The notes under the pieces are model-generated. The model was not told where the DNA came from, searched no databases, and saw only the letters and a program-made list of their open reading frames with translations. From NCBI RefSeq assembly GCF_001661265.1, contig NW_017567007.1, positions 1 through 64,000 of the forward strand: a stretch of 64,000 nt of DNA, read 5' to 3'. Shown here piece by piece: positions 10,601 through 19,568 of the stretch. The DNA comes from Saitoella complicata NRRL Y-17804 (Eukaryota > Ascomycota > Saitoellomycetes > Saitoellales > Saitoellaceae). Both the position numbers and the translations under genes were made by a program. Position 1 is the first letter of the stretch. The number at the start of each line of letters is the position of its first letter.

Positions 10601-10653
10601 GAGTGATCGAGGATTGGCAGAATCGGCGGGCGAAAGTTGAAGTATTGAACTGA
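7645..10653 (+). CDS. Soluble hybrid histidine kinase (GAF, HisKA, HATPase, receiver)
   Basis: A 1002-residue single-exon hybrid sensor kinase of a fungal phosphorelay, expected to feed an Ypd1-type phosphotransfer protein. A GAF-like sensor lies at about residues 95-235 (SYAGVPLVSEGGYNLGTL). The phospho-acceptor is His435 in ISHELRSPLHG. The ATPase domain follows at about 560-695, with N-box NLLGNSLKYTPN, DSGKGM and GVGLGMTIVKNL. The C-terminal receiver at about 872-995 has RVLVVEDN, phospho-acceptor Asp917 in LMDLQMP, and a KP near its end (FLTKPV). Between ATPase and receiver, residues 710-850 look like a second, degenerate receiver-like fold without an acceptor Asp. There is no signal peptide and no membrane segment, so it is probably cytosolic. 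The ATG at 7645 is the first in frame with the conserved region. The stimulus is not evident from sequence. Confidence 0.9.
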   Translation: MASTTIPLPTPPSPTSSFTSPADFLTAYSTGTLLHSSSGPTPPLLLTDSPTARSHPLDLIGIASPDEHDRVRDLWRYIDLSPEETAELIRYPRMLKEFCGTGAANVSLMGVDRQFMLAEVGFEEWAGRCFARMRVDSICAHTLLLKHQGEGTVRERVFTVEDTREDWRFRSKSYVVSHPHIRSYAGVPLVSEGGYNLGTLATVHTSPRIWTDRERRILLDLSAAVVRELELVAERRRAEEGRRMQNSIRAFTARWWTSSPLDKRGMVREVLGRAVEVGGECLGCEGMLALDVRDAFAGGRGGRDEGGVCGEIARWEGMDGRLPRGSEVDVRWVREFVAAHPNGCVLDREPASSSEAICPLLSVDSTSAIVVPIYDHLSAPYALLVASLSSPKRHFLEMEVEYLSALGSACTAELLKRQIAAADHAKTVFISNISHELRSPLHGVLACGELLRKTELGVMQRRFVETMEGCGRTLMEVLSSVLDYSKMSRREEGSPAAKGRNGDEKEVREVDLARACEEVVDSCHAAFEFQQQSTGSCIDALSSEPKDMLDGSGVNVQVVLDVQRRLEGWIVRTAHAPAIRRCLMNLLGNSLKYTPNEESHWIRVSLAYEAGSVRMIVEDSGKGMTPEFVRERLFRAFTQEDSFHSGVGLGMTIVKNLVENLLSGTIEVESEFGRGTKITIMFPVEMVSLSPSPSPSAHGVVVDEVSKARMMVRGKKVYMDVGNPDTPFCAALFTASVRTYLEEWYGSTIVQDITHADVIVGGGQSVLTRKLLADPHFPCTEGKTVLALCSNADLLHLNDNVAVNARIVDFVSLPCGPAKLARSLEYCLAVDNRSKTNEALISPVIKMDNVDMVAPPVSTTDEVLPRVLVVEDNPINAMILSAYLSKRGILHQKAFNGALAVDTVKNDREGFDLVLMDLQMPVMDGFEASEAIRSYEAEVSDEGYERKKTRICALTGLDTGDDREKARRKGIDDFLTKPVSLDKMDRVIEDWQNRRAKVEVLN

Positions 10654-11065
10654 GACGACCATATACGTTTCTGCTGAGAAATGTAATGCCTTGGGTGTTA
10701 TTTATGATTTGAGCTTGCATGGATGGGACTTTTGGGGGGTTTTCGTGATATGGCGTTAGTTACCCGTTACGGATTTTGATGACATTGGCACTGCGGTACG
10801 GTTTGGTAATCGTTCGTTATGAATACAGGTTTTTGACTAAGTTGTTCGAAACTTCCTCGCTGTCCGTCATTCTCAATTGCGGTGTCCTACGTGACCGAGA
10901 GGACCCCGAATCTTGCCGACATGCGGTGTCGATATCCATAGGCCGGAAACTCCGCGCTCCAGGGTTCACTGCGGTGTGCAGGTGCGTGCAATCTTGCATA
11001 CCCTCCCGTAAAAAGACCTCCAAACAACTCCATTGAAGGCCTAGGAAGGCCAGGATAAGCCGAAA
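10654..11065. other. Intergenic between kinase and transposase remnant
   Basis: AT-richer flank holding the kinase 3' end and possibly the left end of the following transposon. No terminal inverted repeat was identified and there are no coding features. Confidence 0.4.
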
Positions 11066-12180
11066 ATGCATGGGAAGATCATCGCCGACCCCGTCCGAGA
11101 TCAAGTTATCCACCATTACATCAGGGAGCCGATCTCATCACGCTCAGTAAAATCGCAAATACTTCAGTCCGCACCGTTTACCAAATTGTCAAGAGGTATG
11201 AAGACCAGGACACCAGTGAGCGTGCCGGTCATCATACTTGTGGACGCCCGCCTCAAATCAACTAATATCTAGGGGTCGTGAGTAAGGTGGATTCACTGAA
11301 TGGTATGCAGTATATTCAGTACTTGCACGGCCAAAACCCTACTATCTACCAAGAAGACTGTGCCGAATACATGAACAAAGCCTTCGCTTGCGATCTCAAC
11401 CATTCCCAGATCATGCGCTACCTCCACAAGATTGGATATACCCGTAAGGTACTGACTGTCTGGGGAGCGCAGCGCAAGGGAATGCTACGGGCAAACCATG
11501 CGATTAAAATGGCCTACTACACGCGGGATCATCTTGTCTTCCTCGATGGATCAGCCGTCGATGAGCGCAGCACTCACCGCAAATTTGGCTATGCTCCCGC
11601 TGGAAACCGTGCCATGGAAGACCGCACTCTCACTCACTCCAAGTGCTGGAGTGTATTGCTGGCACTCACCTCAACAGGTCTCCGGGCTTTGTGAATCTGT
11701 CAGAGGTCTTTCAATGCCGGCCACCGCTTTGTCGAACTCGTCAAAGAGGAACTCCTACCAATCGTAGGGCCTTACCCTGGTCCCAACAGCATTGTTGTAC
11801 TCTACAATTGTCGTATTCATTACGAGCCAAGGGTTGCTGAACTGCTAGTCGAAAGAGCCGGCTGTCAAATCCATTTCCTACCACGTTACTCCCCAGACCT
11901 AAATCCAATCGAGCTTTGTTTCAGTATGATGAAAAGCTGGATGAAGAAGAACAACGAGCATGAGTTTGCTAAGTCAGACCCTGAAGGCTTCATACGCTGC
12001 GTTTCCAATCGATTATATCAACTCTCAAACCGACAAATCCTCAACATGTTTACGAACTGCGGTTACGCATTAACCCAGGAACAGCTTACAGCTTATGTCG
12101 ACAGCAGTCGTGAAAAGGCCTTAATCGTAACTGCTGAGTTGGAGGGACCTGAACCTATCTTTGCAGATGATGATGAATAG
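11066..12180 (+). mobile_element. Tc1/mariner-like DNA transposase remnant
   Basis: Pieces of one transposase lie in order on the plus strand in more than one frame. From 11066 there is a helix-turn-helix start (MHGKIIADPVRDQVIHHY), continuing after a frame change as LSKIANTSVRTVYQIVKRYE. From about 11278 the second DNA-binding segment leads into HLVFLDGSAVDERS, the first catalytic Asp region. After a further frame change come SIVVLYNCRIHYEP and FLPRYSPDLNPIEL. Active relatives have DN in place of YN in the second motif, so the second catalytic Asp appears lost. The C-terminal part ends in DDDE at 12180. With several frame breaks and the missing Asp it is dead. No terminal inverted repeats were recognised. 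Confidence 0.78.
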
Positions 12181-12198
12181 TCGAAGTAAGCAATATAT

Positions 12199-13178
12199 GT
12201 GTTCTGCCCCAAACGTGAACAGGGCCGTTCCGGAACAGCGCGCACTCGAGACTGGGGCAGCCCAAAGGAGGGAAGGAAGATGGACAGTACGCACATGAAG
12301 GAGGCAGTGATGCCGCTATTCGCAAATTTCAAAAGTGCCTTTCCAACAACTTGGGAAATATTCAAACCCATGAGCCAGCACAGGAAGTTCTTAAGGCCCT
12401 GAGGGAAGATTTTGTGGGCAAATCCCTGAGTGACAGGAATCGAAGGATGCGCGCACACCAGAAATATCAGCTTGTCGACAGGGATCTCCATCAAAAGAAC
12501 AATAAAGATGATGGTCCCGCCTGTCTTCCTTTCGCACTTGAGTTGAAAGTTCCTTCAATCGTCATTCAGACACAGTTGCAGTTGCTCCCGCGAGAACAAA
12601 GACTTATGGGAGAATTCAGGAGCAGTGGTAGGGAATTCCAAGGAAGGCAGTGGTAGCAGCTTCTTGATGCCTTTGGCGAATGTGCCAAACATTGAGCCCA
12701 GAGAGCAAATCACTCCTTCAAACGATCAACATGAGGGAAAGTTCCGAGCAAGTGCAAATCGATTTGATAGATATGCGCGGTTTAGAAGACCATGCGTCTA
12801 TTCCTGGACGATCTTTCAAATGGAACCTCCAGATGAAGAGATTGCACTGGGTACTGCGGCACGTCAAAACACACAGAACGTCTTCTTTGGTGTAAGCTGC
12901 TCTTGCAAAACAGAATGTGTTGCTAACCTCTGTAGCTGCATGAGACATCAGGTTGAATGCTCAGTTTTCTGTCACGGCAACTCCAAGCATACGTGTCAGA
13001 ACTCAAAAGGTCTGAGGAACGTACAGAGATTTCAATGAAAGGACGTGAAGGTCAAACCCCTGGAACGACAACGAGAAGACGACGATTGACTAAGAGGGGT
13101 GCGTCGAAGAAGCAGACGGGTGAAAAGCAAAGTGAAGGTCGCACGGAGGCCAGCGCAGATGTTCATACCTCGACGTAA
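12199..13178 (+). pseudogene. Gene fragment with a CXC-like cysteine motif
   Basis: A set of overlapping plus-strand frames that do not start at convincing ATGs. The best part, at about 12625-13038, contains LGTAARQNTQNVFFGV followed by a Cys cluster CSCKTECVANLCSCMRHQVEC. The spacing (C-x-C-x3-C-x4-C-x-C-x6-C-x3-C) recalls tesmin/TSO1-type CXC domains and similar Cys-rich domains carried by some fungal and animal transposons. A basic tail (RRRRLTKRG) continues in another frame. Lying between a dead DNA transposon and an LTR-element fossil, it is most likely transposon-derived debris. It could be an exon of a host gene whose other exons I cannot join. Confidence 0.4.
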
Positions 13179-13493
13179 GTTGCATATTGTTTGATCTCTG
13201 TACAATTATGTAGATAATTACTGTCTTTTGGCGTTTCTGGGTTTGATTTTGGGATATATTCCAGGTTGTGGGTGGATTCAACTGCACGGCAAATTTTTAG
13301 AGGGAATAAAATACTGAGTTCAACCTCGTGAAGGTTCTCCACCTTATACTTCTTCCCACCTCCTTGGTACTCCTCAAAATTGGCATGTTCCAGTATGGCA
13401 CTCATATAAGTACTTGCCATTCCGGAACAGCACTCCACTTTGTCATCCATCCAGGCCAGAAGTCTTGCATTGTGATCAGCCATCCCATCTTGA

Positions 13494-14582
13494 TCACTCC
13501 ATTATCCTTTGTGGGACAGTAGCATTAGCCCTGGTCGACTTCTTTGCAACATTGCCGTTGGCGGCGAAGCACTTAGAAGCGTAATGACCAGGCTTTCCAC
13601 AGTACATACAAAGGTTGTTCTTCTTTCTGTGATCCCTCTTTTCTGGAGTGATAGTGCGCGAAGAAGAGAGGTCCATAGGGACAGAACAAGGAGTGTGTGA
13701 CGAGTTGACAGGCGAAGACTTGGACTTGTAGTGGTTCGGCTGACCAGACGAATCAGAGGACTTGTGAGAAGAAGACAAATGTTGAGTACCGGAGTTCTTC
13801 TTCTCCATACGGCGTTCTGGGAAACGGTTGTCCTGACGAATAGCGAATTCAATGATATCGTCAAGGGTTTCCAACTGAGCATGGAACTGGGCTGCATCTT
13901 TGATCTCGTCCTTCAACCCACGATAATAGTGAGGTGCAAGGGCTTTGGCATCAAAGTCAGTGTAGGGCGCAATCTGGCGAAAGCGAACAGTATAGTCGAT
14001 GACAGAACCGGTTTGTTTGAGGTTCATGAGCTTGTTGTTGTAGGTGCGCTTCTCATCAGGGTCTCCAAAGGCCTGAGCCAGTTCCTTGCAGAATAGATCG
14101 TAGTTCTTGAGCCACTCTGGGCACTTGGATTCGTCCTTACCGATCTCGGGTTGGACCCAATCGAAGGCAGCACCAGTTAACCAGTTGACAGTGGTCAAGA
14201 TCTTGATACGATCATCTCCATAATGCAAGGGCTGGGTGTTGAAAACCATAGCAGCCTTGGACAAGAAGGACTTGAGAAGCGTCTTATCCTTACCATCGAC
14301 CTTAGGTTCCTTGACTGTAGTGACAATAGAAGGAGTCGACGTCAACGTAGAGACAGGAGGTGTAGTAGCAGTATCAGTAGACGAAGCGGAAGTCGCAGCA
14401 GCAGCCTCCATAGCGAGAAGACGAGTGTGAGCATCAGCTGCTTCAAGGCGAGCAGTCCGAGCAGACGTCTGAGCATCAGCAACCTGAGCATGGAGTTCAT
14501 GCATCATAGCCGAGAGTTGTTCCATGGTGGGCATAGGCTGAGGTGCCGAGTCCAAACCAGAAGAACCGGAGTGAGAAGCCAT
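13494..14582 (-). mobile_element. LTR-retroelement fossil, gag region (Ty3/gypsy-like)
   Basis: Minus-strand gag-type frame of about 362 codons, taking the ATG at 14582. It has a coiled N-terminal part, a retrotransposon-gag domain (WLTGAAFDWVQPEI, DYTVRFRQIAPYTDFD) and one CCHC knuckle (CMYCGKPGHYASKC). The family call rests on the gag domain type; copia-like alternatives are less likely. No protease, reverse transcriptase, RNase H or integrase is seen next to it, so the element is a fragment. Its presumed 5' LTR lies immediately upstream at 14626-15310. Age cannot be judged because only one LTR is visible. Confidence 0.75.
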
Positions 14583-14625
14583 ATTGATTGATGGCGATAA
14601 TCGAAAGCGAGTTGTAGATACCAAG

Positions 14626-15310
14626 TGTCGTAAGTGAACAACAGTCGACCGAAGGTAGAGTTAGCAAACTGTCAGGGACGGGGGTCATGTCTCCTAAACA
14701 AGTCACAACACTCGTCGCTGCTGAAATCGAAGGCGTAATCTGACACGAGTCGGGCGGAGTCTATCCAGTGAAGGGGACCGAGACCGAGGGGACGTAACAG
14801 TGACGTAAGCGTAAGGCGGAAGGCGTAGACGTAATCACTAGTAAGACCAGGCCCAAACCAAGACTGACGGAACAAGATGTAGACGAAAGTCAAGGGCGGC
14901 TTGGGTACGTAACCGAGACTGAGTGTCAACTTGGTGAACTGGGATAACTCGAAGTGGCGAGACGAACGAAGACTCAAGAGGTTGAGGAACCCACAAGAGA
15001 GGCGAGGTAGGAAGAGGTCTTGGTTTTCTCAAAGACTCTTGTTGCTAACTAAAGAACTAAGGAAGGGAGGAGGAACCCCCCTTTATATACTAATCCAGAC
15101 TAGTCGTTCGTTGGGGACCGGCTTCGTTGGGGACCGGCTTCGCTGCCGTGGCGTGCCGTGCCGTGCCGTGACGCCACCAAGCCACCAAGCCAGAACTACG
15201 TAAGACTAATATAAGTTAAGACATAAACTTAAGACGTACCTGTAAGACATAAACATAAGACCTAATAATAGGACACATACATGAACGTACATAGACGTTG
15301 CATGATCACA
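14626..15310 (-). repeat. Probable 5' LTR of the retroelement fossil
   Basis: On the minus strand this 685-base segment begins TGTGATCATG and ends TACGACA, giving the TG...CA ends of an LTR. It is followed within two bases by TTGGTATC, a primer-binding-site-like sequence that fits a tRNA 3' end, and then by the gag frame. The segment contains short internal tandem repeats at about 15100-15190 (TTGGGGACCGGCTTCG twice, then several CGTGC units). No partner LTR was found by eye in the window, so the boundaries are inferred from one copy. Confidence 0.5.
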
Positions 15311-15345
15311 GGAAGAGTGTGGGAAACCGGAGGTCATGAAGCCAT

Positions 15346-16101
15346 TCATGACAAGGCCATTGTCAATTTCGTGGCAATATCAATATCAAAGTTGGTGTAG
15401 GCAGGCAAATGCTCCCATACAAACCCCAGGAATCCCTCCAGATCGTCTGCTGCTGGTCCCGTAGGAGGGGCGGAGCCTCTCAGGGGGTTCGGGGCTGGGG
15501 TGCCTTGACTCAATGGATACTCCATGTCAGCAGACAGCGGAGTAGGAAGCCTTGGAAACCCTGCTGAGCAGGGGCGGGAATCAGGTGTGCTGGCCGGTAT
15601 ATCCGCTCGCTGGAATGCTTCGTGAAAGTCCTTGAAGACTGAGTCTGAAATGGAAGGCCTTTCGATGGTGACTGTAGGACCAGGCTTGACAACAGCAATT
15701 GCGCAGCGGTTTTGCTGCATGTAGTTAACACGGTGATGGACTCCGCTGAGAGGGTGAATATAGCAGATGCTTTGATGATGCTTTGAGCACATCCAGCAGG
15801 CTTGAAGTGCTCGTAGCGCAGCAATCTTGTCTTTCTTAGCCGGGTCACCCTCAAATCCAGCTTCAATATTCTGAAGATGCGCAACCGTAGCACTCTTAGG
15901 GCGTCTAGGCTAAGCAGTTTGAGACTGTTTCCTGACTTGAGAGGAGCGTAGCGGGGCCTGGGAGTCGTCGTCACTTTGGTAGGCCGACTTCGGCAGGGAG
16001 TAATGCGAATCAACACTGATGACGGCCTGCCATTCAGGTTTAGGTGATAAGCGCTCGACATTGACAGCTTCGACGAAGGTTTTCCAGTCCAGTTCATGCA
16101 C
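15346..16101 (-). pseudogene. Interrupted frame of unknown origin, Cys/His motif
   Basis: One minus-strand frame runs about 250 codons, from the region of KTFVEAVNVERLSPKPEWQA to the end FDIDIATKLTMALS, but is not open throughout. It contains a compact Cys/His motif (CWMCSKHHQSICYIH) and a long proline-rich end. I do not recognise the family. It lies beside the LTR-element fossil and may belong to transposon debris, or it may be a decayed host gene. No assignment is made. Confidence 0.35.
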
Positions 16102-16258
16102 CTAAGACGCGCTGTGTCAAGAATTTTGAACACAGCAGTATCTCCCCGCACCCCAGCCATGGCCAACTGCGCATGCGGCGCTCAAGTAACCGCCAAACTT
16201 CTCGCATTCCCTTCACACCCAGTATCCCCATTGATCCGATCTGATCCCTATCGCAAAC

Positions 16259-16855
16259 ATGTCCTCTTCATCGGTTCCAGTAGGCGCATCAATCCCCTCC
16301 AACGCATCTCCCGAAACCGTCAACGAGGGCGACTACCGCCTGCACCACGAAGCTCCTCACTCCACCTCGCACGTTCCCTCTCAGGACCACTCCACCTCTT
16401 CTCCTCCCGGCGGCGAAGTCTGGGATGGACCTGGGAAAACAGAGGCAGATGTTGTTCATGAAGCGACGCAGCAGATCGTAAATGAGCAGGAACTCGATGG
16501 CGGGGCGGGATCGGGGCCGAAGCCGCCGGTTGAGGGGGAGGTTAGGGATGAGATTGCGAAGGCTGGTACATCCGCTACACAGGGAGAACTTGGGACCCGT
16601 GCCTCAAATACCGTTGATGACGGAGATGTCGTTGCGAGGAAGGGTCCCACGTCGGGTGATCTTGCTTCTGGACACTTATCCGAAGTCCCCGCTCAACCGC
16701 GAAAGGAAGCCATCAGTGATGTTAAGGTCAAGCCTGTCGAGCAGGATTATTCTGGTGAGCGCCTGGCGGAGACGAAGGCGCAGGGGACTGGTGGTGATGA
16801 TGTTGCGAAGATCAGTGCGAGCAAGGAGGGAACGCTTGAGGTGAAGGGACGTTAA
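16259..16855 (+). CDS. Small hydrophilic, probably disordered protein
   Basis: A 198-residue single-exon frame starting at the ATG at 16259 (AAAC before the start). It is rich in Ser, Gly, Glu, Lys and Pro, has no membrane segment or cysteine pattern, and has no large hydrophobic core. Segments such as GGEVWDGPGKTEADVV and KVKPVEQDYSGERLAETKAQ look non-random. Codon use (many third-position C/G bases) is like the neighbouring genes, which supports translation. No domain is recognised. A stress-related hydrophilin-like role would be a guess. Confidence 0.55.
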   Translation: MSSSSVPVGASIPSNASPETVNEGDYRLHHEAPHSTSHVPSQDHSTSSPPGGEVWDGPGKTEADVVHEATQQIVNEQELDGGAGSGPKPPVEGEVRDEIAKAGTSATQGELGTRASNTVDDGDVVARKGPTSGDLASGHLSEVPAQPRKEAISDVKVKPVEQDYSGERLAETKAQGTGGDDVAKISASKEGTLEVKGR

Positions 16856-17037
16856 GTGCTTGACAAAAGCTGAGGATGCGTTTAATCTTATATCCATTAT
16901 ATCTAGGTATACCTTTATTTATGCCATTCATGTGTCTCTGTCCTGTCTCTGGGGTATATTTGATATTGCTTCCACGCGAACCTCCTGACTCTCATCCACC
17001 GCCCTTCCAAGCTCGCTCCGATGTCTGAAACCCATCA

Positions 17038-18926
17038 TCATTCAGCGTTGTTCCACACACTCACGCTCCTTCCCTCACACAAGAACTCTCCGTAGCCCTT
17101 CTTATCAATTCTGACCTCTTGCTTCACAAGTCCCATCTACAGACCAAACACAAACGATTAGCAAAGGCCATAGCCAAGGGAACGGTCGACATACCATATC
17201 AACCCACCTCCCCCCCGCACACCTCTTCCCCACAAACATGCTCCTCCTCGCACCACCCTCAACCGCACTCAGAACCACCGCACATCCAGGCCGATCATGC
17301 GTTCCCATTCGGACCCAAGCAAGACTATACCTTCCTCATTAGCACACCGAATCAAAGCGAAACGTAAACCAAGAAAAACAAGTACCTCCCCCCATCCATG
17401 AAATAATCCATTTGCCTCCCATAAGCCCACCCCTTCCTCGCCCTCATCAACACCTCCAATCCCTTCACTTTGTCCACCACCTCCGGGCCTTGGGTGATCC
17501 CGAACAAATCGCCCCAGAAAACACATGGGAGTCCGTCGTTGCGGAGGAGGAGTATGGCGTATGCGAGGGGTTTGAACCAGGCTGCTATGGGGGTTTCGCA
17601 GGCTTGTCCGGGTTGGGTGTCGTGGTTTGCGACTAGAGTCACTGACTGAGTGGGATGGGAGGCGAGAAGGGAGCCGTTGAAGATCCGGCGGAGGTCGAAA
17701 GGTTTGGATCGTACGTTCTGTACCCGCCCAGTCGAGATGGTTGAAGCGGGAGTCGATGACGGCGGCGTAGGCGGCAAAGGCAAGTACGACGCCGACGCAG
17801 CAGCGAAGTTCGTCAGTAGTGGGATATCAAACAACTTATACCCCGGCGTCATATGCGACAAATACGCCTTCAACAGCCTCACATCTCCATCATAGAACTC
17901 TCCCACCGAAATCCACCCGGATGTCGTAGCGGCGACATGCTCCTGGAACTGTCGCATGAAGTCGTAATCGAAATGGCGGACGGCGTCGAAACGCATACCC
18001 TGTTCCCCATCGTTAGCTTCGTGCGAGAAACGCGATTCTGCTTCAACGAAACCTTCAGATTTAGTTCTTTTGTGATCCAGCGTCCCCAGGCGAGGAGGTC
18101 GGCGTGGACTTCGGGGTGCGTGTGGTCGATGTCGGTAAACTATAGAGCCCTAAGTCAGCGACGTGCACAGAAGATACAGTGCCGAACTAGCGGCTCATAC
18201 CATGAGGTAATCGTAGTTCCCGAACCTGGCGTCGACGTTCTTTGACCACTGTTTCCCATTCAGGAGGAAGATGCCGTTCTCCTGTGCTCCGTCGTCCCAT
18301 TCGATACCAGTGAAATGCTGTGGACCCCATTCCATTTGGCTGTACTTCTCGCCGCGACCATCGAACTTCCAACGAACCCAGGCATATGTATCCCGAACAT
18401 CACCAACCACCTTCAGCCGATTCTCGTCATCGACTTTGACGAGCTTCACACGCTCCTTCTCATCCGCGCCAGTCTTGTGTCCAAGAACTGCGTCAGCGAT
18501 AATCCCAATCCCCGCTTCCTTCGCTTTCCTGCACATCTCCTCCAGCTGTACTTTCGTTCCCCACTTCGTCCCCACCTGTCCTTTCTGCTCGAACTCCCCG
18601 AGATCCCAGAGGTCGTAGACGTCGTATCCATTCGAGTTCTCGTACGCGGCTTTCGTGGGTGGAGGGATCAGCAGCAATGTAACCCCCAACTCCGCCAGAG
18701 TAGGCATTAACGACGACAGATGGCTCCAGTGTGGATCATCTGCCGAAGAGCGGGTATGCCATTCAAAGGACTGCAGTAAACACTCGTTCGGTGAAGTTGG
18801 AGCTAAGGGATGATCTTCAAGATCCCTCACGTCAGTTGACAAGGTTCATCACCTTATGCGAGATAGCTTACCTTCTTCCCTAAGATCTCTTCGAGTTTTG
18901 ATGAGTTGGAGGAAGGATTTGAGCAT
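17038..18926 (-). CDS. Intracellular-type alpha-amylase, GH13 (GH13_5-like)
   Basis: Six proposed exons on the minus strand: 18926-18872, 18802-18201, 18139-18053, 17999-17386, 17330-17195 and 17136-17038, about 530 residues. All joins keep one frame. The N-terminus MLKSFLQLIKTRRDLREE has no secretion signal and runs into NECLLQSFEWHT, the usual start of the bacterial-type GH13_5 barrel. All GH13 regions are visible: DAVLGHK, GMRFDAVRH with the nucleophile Asp, VGEFYDGD with the acid/base Glu, and ANHDTQPGQ with the transition-state Asp. The C-terminal beta domain ends GEFLCEGRSVSVW. The frame upstream of exon 2 starts with TTG, so a separate first exon is needed; the join at 18803/18872 restores an ATG. 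Relatives such as Histoplasma AMY1 and Aspergillus AmyG act in the cytosol and are needed for alpha-1,3-glucan synthesis. It is divergent from the glucosidase gene at 19569. Confidence 0.85.
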
Positions 18927-19568
18927 GGGTTGGTTGTATGGTACGCGTGGTTGGGGAAGGGTGCTCGGTCAGGAGACAAGGTTTGGGGAGTGCAGCGGGC
19001 CGGGAGGTGTTGCCCGGACACATGTGAATTTGTGAAGGGTCTATGTTTACGTCCAGAAAGATTTAACGTTGACTTTCTGTTTTGAGTATTCATGAATTGG
19101 TTTCCTTGCTCCAGCTGCTACGTCGATTGAGATTTCGTCCACTAGCGTCTGGTTCTTTCCCAGGTCTCTCGAGCTCGGGCTCAATTGCAAGTTTGACATC
19201 CACCCTCGACATCGACGTGAATCGACGAGGTCGCAAGCATCCAGCACCTCCCTTTCAGTTCTGAAAGGCTCCCGATAGTTTCACCGAGATATTCGCCGAA
19301 GTTCTCTTCCCAGGATCGGCAACCAATTCCGCGGATTTTTGGATGATTCTGGGGTCGACTGCGGGGTGCAGCAGCAGCAGCGACCGCAACCGCACCGGCC
19401 CGAGAGGGAAGGCGAAGGCCGTTGGTGTTCTCGCGGAATGTATTACGCTGAGATTGCACCGAGAAATCCACCATGACACTCCAGCCGGCTGCTCCACCCA
19501 TAGCTACTTAACCCTCCTGCAATCCTTTCACCACGTCGACAACGTTGAGCAAGTACGAAGCAAACAAG
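18927..19568. promoter_or_regulatory. Shared divergent promoter of amylase and glucosidase genes
   Basis: About 640 bases separate the start codons of two GH13 genes transcribed away from each other, so they probably share control sequences. The stretch is GC-rich and has CAG repeats near 19370. I could not identify a convincing binding site for a known maltose or starch regulator such as AmyR. A few CGG triplets occur without clear spacing. Confidence 0.5.

Noticed and set aside
18195-18842. Amylase start at 18842
   Set aside because: The codon there is TTG, not ATG; a spliced upstream exon gives a better start.
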